Shown here: positions 8,919 to 18,011 of the stretch, piece by piece
Position numbering within the stretch: position 1 is the stretch's first letter
How the letters are laid out: the number at the start of each line of letters is the position of its first letter
Source: Parvularculaceae bacterium
Lineage (GTDB): Bacteria; Pseudomonadota; Alphaproteobacteria; Caulobacterales; Parvularculaceae
Direction of reading: 5' to 3'
Assembly: GCA_021776475.1 (NCBI GenBank)
Contig: JAJFFV010000005.1
Coordinates: forward strand, 1,116,001 to 1,180,000
Length of the DNA stretch: 64,000 nt
The notes under the pieces: model-generated
Seen by the model: the letters and a program-made list of their open reading frames with translations, nothing else
Told to the model about the DNA's origin: nothing
Databases searched by the model: none
Program-made: the position numbers and the translations under genes

Positions 8919-9338
8919 TCAAAGCGATCCCTCAAACATCGTAGCAGTTTTCATTGAAAGGCCAATCTTCTTATAAAGCGCGATGGCAGGGTCATTGTCC
9001 GGTTCTGTGACGACCCAAACCCCTTCGCAATCGAACTCTTTGGCCCGGGTCATGACAGTTTTGATCAGCTGCACTGCGATACCTCGACGGCGATGAGAAG
9101 GCGTGACGCCAAGGTTCTCAATGAAAAACTCAGGTGCCTTGTCCAGGTGACGGTGGGTGAAACCTTGGACTTGCCCAACAACCGTTCCGTCAGAAATCGC
9201 GACGCCAAGACAATAGCTGGTATCGGCAAGGTATTCTGCCAGGCGCGCCCGGACGGTCTCTCGGTCAAAAACGTCTTCAGCGATTTTCTGTAGAAGATGC
9301 GCTTGCTCGGAGGTGAGTATTTCGACTGCAACGGTCAT
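8919..9338 (-). CDS. GNAT family N-acetyltransferase
   Basis: A 139-residue single-domain acetyltransferase. Motif A for acetyl-CoA is visible as RRRGIAVQLI (about residues 88-97), followed by the usual EPDNDPAIALYKKIGL segment near the C-terminus. It would transfer acetyl from acetyl-CoA to an amine of unknown identity. Its start overlaps the GFA gene stop by four bases (ATGA), so the two are coupled. It ends about 50 bases before dctP, so a single GFA-GNAT-dctPQM transcript is possible. Confidence 0.88.
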   Translation of the reverse strand: MTVAVEILTSEQAHLLQKIAEDVFDRETVRARLAEYLADTSYCLGVAISDGTVVGQVQGFTHRHLDKAPEFFIENLGVTPSHRRRGIAVQLIKTVMTRAKEFDCEGVWVVTEPDNDPAIALYKKIGLSMKTATMFEGSL

Positions 9339-9724
9339 GTTTTCGTTGCGACGGTGACCCAGCGCAATTGAGAATCGGTTTTTTCGTTCTCGGTCGGTGA
9401 AAAATCGTCCGGTGACTCAAATACGCCAATATGCAGATGGATCATTTCCGGAAGATTGTCACCGACAAAGCAGATCGTTGAGCCGCAGCTGCGACAGAAC
9501 CCCCGATGGCTTCCGGGCGAGGATTCGAAATATTCCGGGTAAGCATCTGTGAACCGGACATTCGCCTGCGGATAGTCAACAAACACAGAAACTGGTGCAC
9601 CGGTATGTTTGCGGCAGCTGTTACAATGGCAGGCTGCGACGGATACAGGTGCGCCTGCCGCTGTCAAAGTAACCTTGCCGCATAGGCACGACCCGGTATG
9701 AACTTGGCCGTGTTTTCCGTTCAT
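9335..9724 (-). CDS. GFA family (CENP-V-type) zinc protein
   Basis: A 129-residue protein with the GFA/CENP-V zinc scaffold: GSCLCGKVTL, then CHCNSCRKHTG, then FCRSCGSTI. The paired cysteines bind one or two zinc ions. Some members were named for glutathione-dependent formaldehyde activation, but most have no proven activity, so I do not assign one. It overlaps the GNAT gene by four bases. Confidence 0.88.
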   Translation of the reverse strand: MNGKHGQVHTGSCLCGKVTLTAAGAPVSVAACHCNSCRKHTGAPVSVFVDYPQANVRFTDAYPEYFESSPGSHRGFCRSCGSTICFVGDNLPEMIHLHIGVFESPDDFSPTENEKTDSQLRWVTVATKT

Positions 9725-9739
9725 GGGATTGTCCTGTAA

Positions 9740-9925
9740 TTATTGCTCGTTGAACAGCTTTTCAAAGGCGGCGTCAGGTGCTAAATGACCTTCCGTTAGA
9801 TGATGAGTAAAGACACAGCCACCATCGGTGGAAGCTTGCTATGCGCATCGGCAACACTCCCACCCACCGTTTTCAGTGGCATAAAGAGACACCTCATTGT
9901 CTGGACCAAATCGGCAACAGACCAA
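9740..9925 (-). pseudogene. Small Cys/His-rich protein interrupted by an amber codon
   Basis: In the gap between the amidohydrolase and the GFA gene, one minus-strand frame reads as protein on both sides of a single TAG at 9839-9841. The first part has FGPDNEVSLYATENGGW followed by ECCRC. The second has GGCVFTHHLTEGHL and a charged tail, ending at a TAA at 9740-9742. The Cys-Cys-x-Cys and His-His pattern suggests a small zinc-binding protein. There is only a TTG (9925) as a possible start. I read it as a gene broken by a nonsense mutation, but an unusual readthrough or sequencing error cannot be excluded. Confidence 0.4.
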
Positions 9926-9934
9926 TTGGATGGT

Positions 9935-12900
9935 TCACTCCCAGTAGTAAGCCTCGCGTTTCCGCGTCCCGGTTTCAACTTCGTTGAGCGTCTCCGCATC
10001 ATAAAGCCGGCCATTGATCATCACGCGCGAGATGTTGTCGGTATTGCGAATGTCCGTCAGCGGATTATCATCCATGATAACAAGATCAGCGAGCTTGCCA
10101 GCTTCAAGCGAGCCAATGTCGCGGTCAAAGCCAAGGGCTTTAGCAGGGGTGATCGTCGCCGTTTTCAGGGCTTCCAGAGGTGAGAACCCGCCACGCGCGA
10201 ATGACCACATCTCCCAGTGCGAGGCAAGGCCTTCTTCCTGGCCGTGGGCGCCGATGGAGACCATGACGCCGCGATCGGCGAGCAGTTTGGCTGTCTTGGC
10301 ACTGACCTGATCGACAAAATCTTCTTCCGGCGCTTTGGTGCGACGCACGGCGCTCGGTTGAAGAATCCGCGGCGGCACATGTTTGGAGAGGATCGGGTGC
10401 AGCCAGACGTCATCAACATAGCGCCAGTAGGGATCAGCCGCGAGCCCGCCATAGGTCACGACCAGTGTCGGTGTGTAGCCAACCTTCGTTTGGCTGTAAA
10501 AGCTCAATACATCTTCATACAGCATCGCCTGCGGAATGTTGTGCTCCAGCGTGGTGTTGCCGTCAGCGATCAGCGCTAGGTCCATCCCGAATTGTGCGCC
10601 ACCCTCCGCGACCACGACAATATTCTCTTCGAGGGCAGCGGCGACGACTTGCTGGCGCTGTTCTCGGCGTGGCTGATTGTAATTTTTGATTGAATGAGCG
10701 CCTTGTGCTTTTAGTCGGCGGACGTGTTCGAGCGCGTCCTCATAGGAGTTGATCAGGGCATAACGGCTGGCTGATTTCGCGCCATAGACGATCTCCGCTG
10801 TTGAGTAGGTTCGGGGGCCAAGAATGATGCCGGCGCGCTGCATTTCGGCGGATGGAAATATCAAACTTGCCGTGCTTGAAGGGTCGTGAACCGTGGTGAC
10901 ACCAAAGGCAAGATGCGCCATCGCGTGCCAGTTCTGTTGCGGAATTAATCCATCTGAGCCTTGGGGGCCGTGCGCATGAGCATCGATGAATCCAGGCGTG
11001 ATGGTCTTGTCGGTCATAATAATAGTTTTGGTGCCGGGTGGTATCGCGACATCGTCGCGTGCGCCTACGGCTTCGATCCTGTTGCCATTGATCAGGATCG
11101 CGCCATCATTGATGATACCGCCATCATCGCCTGCCATAGTGATGATCCGTGCCCCAAGCAATGCGATACGCCCGGATGGTTTGGCGCTAGCAACCGATAT
11201 TGACAGCGAAACGCCATCCGCCGGTGGTTCATATTTGCCGTCATCATCGTCATCGCCACCCTTTGGTGCGGACGGCAACATTGCTTCGAGACGACTTGAA
11301 TAAAGCACCGGCCCGAGGGTCCAGTTCAATTGTCGTCCATTGTTCGACCAGTTGACATAGGTCGCGCCATCACCGCTTGCCCTTGTAACGGGAACGCTTG
11401 AGGCTTTCATGCCCGCGTCAATTTCCTGCGGGCCAGGTGTCATCGGCATCACATAGGCACTGTAGTTCTCACCAAACGCGACGTGATCGCCCGTTGGAGA
11501 AACACGATAATTGGTTACAAGCGGACCGACGGCATGGACCCGGCGTTCATTGCCGGAGAGGTCCATACTGATGAGGTGCAGTTTACGATCTTCGTTGACC
11601 GACAAAAAGACGCGCTCATTATTGGCGCCAAAATGCGGCGCTCGTCCACTCTCGGTTAACAATTGCGGTGCGCCACCGGTTGCAGAAACCCGGTAAATAC
11701 CCTGATTTTCGGACCAACTGCCGGAGGTCAGGAACCCGCCGCCATCTTTTTCGAAGACGACCGTCTGACCATTTGGTGAGAACGCCGGACGCCGGTAATG
11801 GCCGGGTTCCGGCGTCAGCTTGCGCGGGCTGCCGCCGGTTGCAGAAATGACCTGAACAGCGCCGAGGCGTTGGTCGTCCCAGGTGACATAGGTGATCCTC
11901 CTCGAATCCCGTGACCATGCAGGGAAGAATTCAAAACCATCACCCTGACCACGCGTCAGGCGCTTTGGCGTGCCGTTCGGCAGGTTTTTAACGTAGAGCT
12001 TACCAAGAGATTCAAATACAACCTTGTTGCCGTCCGGCGAGACGGTTGCAAAGCGCGGCATCTTTGTACTGAACTTATCCGGCGCCACATCAACCTGCGG
12101 GCGTGGCGGATCGACAATTTCGCGGGTGTCAGAAACGCTGAAGGGAATATTTGCGACGGCCTTGGTGTCTATATTGACGCGGCGGATTTTGCCACCGGCC
12201 CAGAAAACGATGCTTTTGGAATCAGGCATCCAGTCCATCGTCGGGTAGAGGCCGTAAACGCCCCAGACTTCCTGCATGTCCTGGTCAAGCTCGTCATAGA
12301 TCTTACGCTCGGTGCCGGATTTCAGGTCTTTGATGTACAGCTTGCTCTTCGCACGTTCGCGGCGAACGAAAGCGATATATTTTCCATCCGGTGAGGGTTG
12401 CGGACGCACCGCGCCCCCGGCGCCGGAGACAATGCGGTCGGTCTCACCGGTTGCAACTTCATAGCGATCAATTGCAAAAAGTTCGGTGTTGGAATCTTCG
12501 GCGTAGACAAACGAGTTACCAGGTGTTGTGGAGCGGGTGAAATAGATGTGGCGGCCGTCCGGAGAGAAAACGGGTTCGCCAATTTCTTTCTGGTAGTTCT
12601 CACTTGGTCGCTCGACCAGCTGAATGCCGTCGCCGCCGCCAAGGTGATACATCCAGATCTCGCCGGTCCCGGCAGAGCGCGCTGTTGTGAAATGTTTCTT
12701 GGCAGCGATATAGTTGCCGCTGCGCGCCCAGGTGGGATTGTTCAGAAGGCGGAAGGATTCTTTTGTGACCTGCCGTTTGTCGGAGCCATCAGGGTTCATG
12801 ATCCAGATGTTGTCACCACCGGCACGGTCACTGGTGAAGGCGATCTTTGACCCATCGGGAGAAAACCGTGGTTGCACCTCGTGCGGGATGCCACTGGCAA

Positions 12901-13231
12901 CCGGTATTGCGGTGCCACCTGATATTGGCAAAGTGTAGACATCGCCAAGTAGATCAAAAGCGATCGTGCGGCCATTTGGGCTCACATCAATGTTCATCCA
13001 AGTGCCCTCATCAACATTGATGTCGATGGTGCGGGTGGGAACGGGCGGATTAGCGACGTCCCATTTGTCGTCCTCTTTTTCTTCCGGCTTCCCTTCATTA
13101 CTTGCAGCTGCGGGCTCGGCGTCCTGCATTGCGCCCGGTACTTCGTTGATCGCTAACGGTTCATCGTCCGGATGCGCGGTTGCAGAAGCGCCAAGCGACA
13201 ACGCAAGAATTGTGGTGAGTGTTTTGAACAT
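9935..13231 (-). CDS. Secreted TolB-type propeller fused to an amidohydrolase
   Basis: A 1098-residue two-part protein with a signal peptide (residues 1 to about 19, ending SATA). Residues about 70-650 form repeated PD40/TolB propeller strands (repeats like FSPDGSKIAFTS and ISPDG variants). Residues about 690-1080 are an amidohydrolase domain with the metal motif HxH in FIDAHAHG and a closing segment typical of the family (GSLEAGKLADLVIMD). Family members hydrolyse amides, often as dipeptidase- or imidazolonepropionase-like enzymes; the substrate here is unknown. The protein is probably periplasmic. The architecture recurs in marine alphaproteobacteria. Confidence 0.88.
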   Translation of the reverse strand: MFKTLTTILALSLGASATAHPDDEPLAINEVPGAMQDAEPAAASNEGKPEEKEDDKWDVANPPVPTRTIDINVDEGTWMNIDVSPNGRTIAFDLLGDVYTLPISGGTAIPVASGIPHEVQPRFSPDGSKIAFTSDRAGGDNIWIMNPDGSDKRQVTKESFRLLNNPTWARSGNYIAAKKHFTTARSAGTGEIWMYHLGGGDGIQLVERPSENYQKEIGEPVFSPDGRHIYFTRSTTPGNSFVYAEDSNTELFAIDRYEVATGETDRIVSGAGGAVRPQPSPDGKYIAFVRRERAKSKLYIKDLKSGTERKIYDELDQDMQEVWGVYGLYPTMDWMPDSKSIVFWAGGKIRRVNIDTKAVANIPFSVSDTREIVDPPRPQVDVAPDKFSTKMPRFATVSPDGNKVVFESLGKLYVKNLPNGTPKRLTRGQGDGFEFFPAWSRDSRRITYVTWDDQRLGAVQVISATGGSPRKLTPEPGHYRRPAFSPNGQTVVFEKDGGGFLTSGSWSENQGIYRVSATGGAPQLLTESGRAPHFGANNERVFLSVNEDRKLHLISMDLSGNERRVHAVGPLVTNYRVSPTGDHVAFGENYSAYVMPMTPGPQEIDAGMKASSVPVTRASGDGATYVNWSNNGRQLNWTLGPVLYSSRLEAMLPSAPKGGDDDDDGKYEPPADGVSLSISVASAKPSGRIALLGARIITMAGDDGGIINDGAILINGNRIEAVGARDDVAIPPGTKTIIMTDKTITPGFIDAHAHGPQGSDGLIPQQNWHAMAHLAFGVTTVHDPSSTASLIFPSAEMQRAGIILGPRTYSTAEIVYGAKSASRYALINSYEDALEHVRRLKAQGAHSIKNYNQPRREQRQQVVAAALEENIVVVAEGGAQFGMDLALIADGNTTLEHNIPQAMLYEDVLSFYSQTKVGYTPTLVVTYGGLAADPYWRYVDDVWLHPILSKHVPPRILQPSAVRRTKAPEEDFVDQVSAKTAKLLADRGVMVSIGAHGQEEGLASHWEMWSFARGGFSPLEALKTATITPAKALGFDRDIGSLEAGKLADLVIMDDNPLTDIRNTDNISRVMINGRLYDAETLNEVETGTRKREAYYWE

Positions 13232-13280
13232 ATCCTACCCCGTTCTTTTGGCGGCCAGCATAGAAGACAGGCGGGCCGGG

Positions 13281-13433
13281 TCAATTCCTGTGCTGGTACG
13301 TTACTTGTTCGTAACTCCATCTCTTTGAGACAGACAAAGCTCGATTGGGCGGATCGGCCAATAAGCCATAAATAACGCCCAAGAGCGCCAACACTGTCGC
13401 TGCCAATAGTACTACTGCCCGCCAAGTAGGAAT
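13281..13433 (-). CDS. Possible 50-residue membrane protein lacking an ATG
   Basis: Seven bases after the DUF6249 stop, a minus-strand frame runs from an ATT (13433) to a TGA (13281-13283). It encodes one good transmembrane helix (VVLLAATVLALLGVIYGLLA) and then a polar tail with KRWSYEQV. There is no ATG; usable starts are ATT at 13433 or TTG at 13406. The residue pattern looks protein-like and the spacing would allow translational coupling to the upstream gene, but no family is recognised and it could be chance. Confidence 0.3.
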   Translation of the reverse strand: MPTWRAVVLLAATVLALLGVIYGLLADPPNRALSVSKRWSYEQVTYQHRN

Positions 13434-13440
13434 TTAGACT

Positions 13441-13815
13441 TTAAACTGTCGGCTCGCGTGGGATAAAGAAGTGGAAGATGACGTAAGCGGCGCCAATCAG
13501 GCCCGGGAAAGCAGCGAAGCCCAGAAACGGTACGCCCCAGTTTGAGAAATAATCAAGCACCGCCAGCCCGCCGCCGAGAGCCAGTAACAAGATACCGCGG
13601 CGCAGATCAGCATTTGGTCCGATATTCTCCGTTGTGATCGCAGCAATCAGTTTTGGATCAGCCCTGCCGGTTTCCGCAACCGATGTCTTGATTGCCTCAT
13701 AGAGAATGCGCCGATTGCGATGACGGAAGTAAAATGGCGTCGCGATGATCAGCACGAGGCTGGCAAAAACGATGAAAGGAACAATGATCGGTACAAGCAG
13801 GTCTTCGTCTAACAT
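13441..13815 (-). CDS. DUF6249 membrane protein
   Basis: A 124-residue protein with an N-terminal membrane helix (residues about 8-28), a short cytoplasmic stretch (YEAIKTSVAETGRADP, then DLRRGILLLALG) and two more hydrophobic segments. The pattern of a first helix, the charged ExG-like patch and DLRRG matches the DUF6249 family as I know it. These genes often sit next to ECF sigma or other regulators; none is adjacent here. The function is unknown. Confidence 0.65.
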   Translation of the reverse strand: MLDEDLLVPIIVPFIVFASLVLIIATPFYFRHRNRRILYEAIKTSVAETGRADPKLIAAITTENIGPNADLRRGILLLALGGGLAVLDYFSNWGVPFLGFAAFPGLIGAAYVIFHFFIPREPTV

Positions 13816-14239
13816 GGCGATTGCATAGCAGACCCAGACGCTCTTGCACAGAGGCGAGAATAATCAGTAGGGCAAATTCTGACAATAAATGACCCTTATT
13901 GTCTGTCCGACATTTCGCATTTTTTCAGTCACCGAAACGTTTTGCCAGCGGAGCTTGTAGGACCCATTAACCTTTTTCGTGTGCCGCGCAGGCGGCGCCC
14001 CGCGAGGGCAAATTTGGCCGTGCCGGTTTGATATTCAAGCCGGTTTCAAAATTCAGGATCATTATTAGAAAACTCCGTCATCTGACCGAGTTCATTTTTC
14101 CCATAATTGACGAACTGACTTAATCTCTGGTCCGTCAACACTGCCTGCGGGTGAGGCGCGGGCAATGAGCGCGTTGGCGCCCCGATCCCCTGTTGAGACC
14201 AGCATAAGTATTCACGGTCCAAGCAAGCAGTGGCTGGGC
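13816..14239. other. Gene-free stretch between DUF6249 gene and pyk
   Basis: About 420 bases with no frame I can support on either strand. It holds the upstream region of the DUF6249 gene, including an 8-base inverted repeat at 13881-13903. It also has a looser TTGACG ... CGTCAA pair around 14107-14138. No tRNA or terminator was recognised. Confidence 0.6.
13881..13903. promoter_or_regulatory. Inverted repeat upstream of DUF6249 gene
   Basis: GACAATAA and TTATTGTC face each other across 7 bases, 66 bases upstream of the DUF6249 start. Eight perfect pairs with no following T run suggest an operator rather than a terminator. No regulator is assigned. Confidence 0.45.
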
Positions 14240-15655
14240 TTATTCAACCTGTATCACTTTCATCAGATTGGTGCCGCCTTCGAGCCCCATAGGGATACCG
14301 GCAGTCAGAAGAATTGTATCGCCCGGTTTTGCGTCTGTGTGGTCTGTCGCGATTTCGCGCGCGTGCGCGGTCAGTTCCTCGAACGTTGCATAATCCGGTT
14401 TAACCACCGCTTCGACGCCCCAGGCAAGACTTATCCGGCGGGCAGCAGCAGGGTCTGGCGTGATGCCAAGGATGCTCGCGCGTGGCCGCTCGCGTGAGAC
14501 CGCGAAGGCCGTGCCGCCGGTTTTAGTAGAGGCCAGAACGGCTTTGCAGCCGAGGAGATCTACGGTGTGCCGCGCCGAAGCAGCAATTGCACCCGGTCCG
14601 TTGGCTTCGGCGTTGCCAAGGCCTTTGTAAATTTCGTCCCAGTAGAACTCGTCATTTTCAACCGCTTCAATAATCCGTGCCATAATCGCCACCGTGGCCT
14701 CCGGATGGAGCCCGACCGCACTTTCAGCGCTGAGCATCACAGCATCTGCGCCGAGATAAACGGCCGACGCGGTATCGGATGCTTCAGCTCTGGTCGGCGT
14801 CGGGCTGTCGACCATGGACTGCAGCATCTGTGTTGCGACGATAACGGGCTTTCCAGCTCTGCGTCCATGCCGGATGATACGCCGCTGCGCGATCGGAACT
14901 TGCTCCAGGGGCAACTCGACACCAAGATCACCGCGCGCCACCATCACCGCATCGCTCATGGCAACAATGCCTTCCAGTTCTTCTAGGGCGGAGGGTTTTT
15001 CTATCTTCGAGATAATACCGGCTTTGCTGCCGATAATTTTGCGGGCGGCGGCAACATCCTCCGCGGTCTGCACAAAACTGAGCGCAATGTAATCGACATC
15101 ATTTTCAAGAGCAAAGGCAAGATCAATGTGATCTTTTTCCGTGAGCGCGGCAATGGGTAATCGCCGGCCAGGAATATTGATCCCTTTCTTGTTGGTCAGC
15201 TTGCCGGGTACATCGACCCTGGCTGTCGCGCTTTTGCCGTCACTCTCGGTTAATGTCAGACGGACAAGCCCGTCATCAAGCATCATGATGTCGCCTGGCT
15301 TAAGGGCGTCGAATAACTCCTGATGCGGGATGGGCAGGACACCATCTTCTGCTGCTGTGTCGGTGCAAACAAGTGTCACTTTTTCGTTGTAGCGCAACAT
15401 CTGCTGATTGTTGTTGACGACGCCGACACGGATTTTCGGCCCCTGCATATCGGCAATGGCCGGCAGAGACTTTCCTGTTGCCGTCTCCGCGGCGCGAACG
15501 TTTTGGAGACTTTTCAAATGATCATCGTGGTTCCCATGACTGAAGTTAAGCCGGAACGCATCAACGCCAGTTTCGGCCAATGACCGGATTTTCCCTGGTG
15601 TGTCGCTGGCAGGCCCGAGGGTTGCGACGATCTTGCAGGATTTCTTTGTTTTCAT
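14240..15655 (-). CDS. pyk: Pyruvate kinase
   Basis: A 471-residue pyruvate kinase, which makes pyruvate and ATP from phosphoenolpyruvate and ADP at the end of glycolysis. The N-terminus carries KIVATLGPAS and RLNFSHG. The active site holds IISKIEKPSALEEL (catalytic Lys), then MVARGDLGVELP and the conserved ATQMLQSM. The length is normal for a bacterial enzyme with A, B and C domains, and a full C domain ending at VIQVE is present. It is transcribed alone, with no glycolytic gene beside it. Confidence 0.96.
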   Translation of the reverse strand: MKTKKSCKIVATLGPASDTPGKIRSLAETGVDAFRLNFSHGNHDDHLKSLQNVRAAETATGKSLPAIADMQGPKIRVGVVNNNQQMLRYNEKVTLVCTDTAAEDGVLPIPHQELFDALKPGDIMMLDDGLVRLTLTESDGKSATARVDVPGKLTNKKGINIPGRRLPIAALTEKDHIDLAFALENDVDYIALSFVQTAEDVAAARKIIGSKAGIISKIEKPSALEELEGIVAMSDAVMVARGDLGVELPLEQVPIAQRRIIRHGRRAGKPVIVATQMLQSMVDSPTPTRAEASDTASAVYLGADAVMLSAESAVGLHPEATVAIMARIIEAVENDEFYWDEIYKGLGNAEANGPGAIAASARHTVDLLGCKAVLASTKTGGTAFAVSRERPRASILGITPDPAAARRISLAWGVEAVVKPDYATFEELTAHAREIATDHTDAKPGDTILLTAGIPMGLEGGTNLMKVIQVE

Positions 15656-15783
15656 CGTTTGCTTTCAATATTTGCGCTTAATAAATCTGCACAGAAACCA
15701 TGGATAAGGAACCAGGACGGCGTTTTGCCCGAACCCAGTGAAGAGCGCTTGGCCTCGTTCTGTCAACTTGTTAAGGGATATTG

Positions 15784-17169
15784 ATGGAAACGGGTCTCGA
15801 CAAGGAAATCAGCGATATCGCCAGGCAGGTCCGGCGCACGGATCTCTTGTGGGCAGCTGGTCTGGGTGGTGGCGCCATCGGCATTCTGGCGGCCCTCTCG
15901 ACGATCCCGCTGGAGCTGGCGGCGACCGCCTGGCTGGTCATCCTGCTTGGTCTAGGCGTTCGGTATTATACGGCCAATGTCAATTGGTCTGTGCCAGTGC
16001 AGCGGGCGGTAAAAAACGAACTTGCCCTGTTTCAAAGGTTACGAGCTGTTCTCGATGCCTTGCCGGAGCCGGTGATTGTGCTGAAGGCCAACGGCATGGT
16101 TGAGCTTTCCAATCCTGCAACAGTGGATTTTTTGGGTACTGAACCCGAGGGCCGGCATTTGATGTCGGTTTTTAGGGTACCGGCGGTTTCAATGGCTCTG
16201 GAAGATGCTGTGCACACTGGTCAACCGCAGATGGTAGACTTTACCACCACAGGCTCAGTTGACCGGCATTGTAGGGTTTTTGTCACACCGCTGACGTTTG
16301 ACGAGAATGAAAAAATAGAGACGACAGTGATTGAGGGTCGCTTGCTGGTGTTCATCAGTGATTTGTCTACTGAACGGCGACTGGAAAAAATGCGCTCAGA
16401 TTTTATCGCCAATGCCAGCCATGAATTGCGCACACCGCTGGCGTCAATGTTGGGGTTTATTGAAACCCTGAAGGGACACGCAAAAGAGGATCCGGCGGCG
16501 CGAGAGAAGTTCCTTGGTATCATGCAAGGGCAGGCGGAGAGAATGCTCCGTCTGGTGAAGGATTTGATGTCGCTCTCGGCGATCGAACTGAACGAGCATT
16601 TGGCGCCGGATGACCGCGTCGATTTGTTGCAGGTCGCCGATGAGGTGAGGGCAAGTCTGGGGCCGGTCGCGGAGTCATATAATGGCAATATTGTGATTGA
16701 AAATAATTTGAAAAACAGCGATCCGATCATCGCCGGTGACCGCGATGAATTGATCCAAGTGATACAAAACCTCACCGACAATGCGCTTAAATATGCTGGC
16801 GACAATCCAAAGGTCACAATCGCGATAGGCCGCGGCGAGCCGTCTGGTCTCGGTGACACCGAATTGCGTACGGGTGAGACGGCGGCGCTGATCAGCGCCA
16901 GGGCTGGTGTTGCGACTTATGATCTTATCTACGTTCAGGTTCGCGACACTGGTCCCGGCATCAAACGGGTCGATTTGCCACGATTGACCGAACGGTTTTA
17001 CCGCGTGGATGTTGAGGAAAGCCGGGCCCGGGGTGGCACTGGGCTTGGCCTTGCGATTGTGAAACACATTCTTAATCGCCATCAGGCCGGCCTACAGGTT
17101 GAAAGCGGCGAAGGCGCGGGGTCAGCTTTCACCTGTTTTTTTCGGCCGCTTGGGGCGGCTATGTCCTGA
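15784..17169 (+). CDS. phoR: Phosphate regulon sensor histidine kinase PhoR
   Basis: A 461-residue membrane histidine kinase. Two membrane helices (about residues 21-40 and 43-60) are followed by a PAS-like region (about 85-140). The HisKA box NASHELRTPL has the phosphorylated His213. The ATPase domain has N-box NLTDNALKYA, G1 RDTGPGI and G2 GGTGLGLAIVK. With phoU and phoB next, it should sense phosphate status and phosphorylate PhoB. The ATG at 15784 follows AAGGGA. Confidence 0.93.
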   Translation: METGLDKEISDIARQVRRTDLLWAAGLGGGAIGILAALSTIPLELAATAWLVILLGLGVRYYTANVNWSVPVQRAVKNELALFQRLRAVLDALPEPVIVLKANGMVELSNPATVDFLGTEPEGRHLMSVFRVPAVSMALEDAVHTGQPQMVDFTTTGSVDRHCRVFVTPLTFDENEKIETTVIEGRLLVFISDLSTERRLEKMRSDFIANASHELRTPLASMLGFIETLKGHAKEDPAAREKFLGIMQGQAERMLRLVKDLMSLSAIELNEHLAPDDRVDLLQVADEVRASLGPVAESYNGNIVIENNLKNSDPIIAGDRDELIQVIQNLTDNALKYAGDNPKVTIAIGRGEPSGLGDTELRTGETAALISARAGVATYDLIYVQVRDTGPGIKRVDLPRLTERFYRVDVEESRARGGTGLGLAIVKHILNRHQAGLQVESGEGAGSAFTCFFRPLGAAMS

Positions 17170-17276
17170 GCTGGGCTGCGATCTGAACATGTTGATTCTG
17201 CTAATCTTTTGACGTCGCGTACAAAATTCTGTCACAAAAGTCGGCCATAAGGCTTGTTTTACGGTCAGGAGCATGC

Positions 17277-17999
17277 ATGCCGCTAACGCCTCTACAATCA
17301 GGATCAGGACATCTTGAGTTGTTGACAGTCCGCGTCGCAACGATGGGCGGGTTTGTTGAGCACCAGCTTTCCAACGCCATTGCCGCGATCGAAAAAAGAG
17401 ATGTGGCGCTTGCCCGTCAGGTTATCGACAGTGACGTGAATGTTGATCAGCGGGAGACAGAAATCGAGGACATGGTTTTCGATTTGATGGAGCGGAACAC
17501 CCTGACCGGCAGACATTTGCGGGCGGTAATTATGGCTCTAAAGATTGCTGGCACGCTGGAGCGCATCGGTGACCTCGCCAAAAATGTTGCCAAGCGATCT
17601 TTGATAACCAGCCGTGAAAATGTTGCCGGCACGGTCACTTCTGTTGTCCGTATGGGGCGTATTGCGCAAAGGCAGATTCACGATGTACTCGATGCGTTTC
17701 AGGATGGTAACCCTGACGCAGCGCTTGCCGTCTGGGGCGGTGACCAAGAGCTTGATGAATTATATAATTCGATCTTCAGGGAAATTCTGACCATCATGAC
17801 AAAAGACAAGACACGGATCAGCGCCGGCACCCACCTTGCTTTTGTGGCTAAGAACTTTGAACGAATTGGTGATCATGCAACGAGTATCGCTGAGCGGGTA
17901 TATTATTCATCTACCGGGGAACATCTCAATGAAAACCGGGCAAAAACAGATATAACCAGTTTCACATTTGTCGATCAGTCGACGGCGCGCGACAGCTAA
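17277..17999 (+). CDS. phoU: Phosphate signalling protein PhoU
   Basis: A 240-residue all-helical protein made of two PhoU repeats (about 17-105 and 120-210). Each has the metal-binding pattern seen here as ERIGDLAKNVAKR and ERIGDHATSIAERV. PhoU links the Pst transporter to PhoR and damps the response when phosphate is plentiful. It follows phoR after 107 bases and precedes phoB by 12, but the pst transporter genes that usually lie here are absent. Confidence 0.95.
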   Translation: MPLTPLQSGSGHLELLTVRVATMGGFVEHQLSNAIAAIEKRDVALARQVIDSDVNVDQRETEIEDMVFDLMERNTLTGRHLRAVIMALKIAGTLERIGDLAKNVAKRSLITSRENVAGTVTSVVRMGRIAQRQIHDVLDAFQDGNPDAALAVWGGDQELDELYNSIFREILTIMTKDKTRISAGTHLAFVAKNFERIGDHATSIAERVYYSSTGEHLNENRAKTDITSFTFVDQSTARDS

Positions 18000-18011
18000 G
18001 GAGGTGCAGCC

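Noticed and set aside
17215-17245. Possible Pho box upstream of phoU
   Set aside because: One half-site, CTGTCAC, is visible, but no second half-site at the required 11-base repeat; I do not call a PhoB box.
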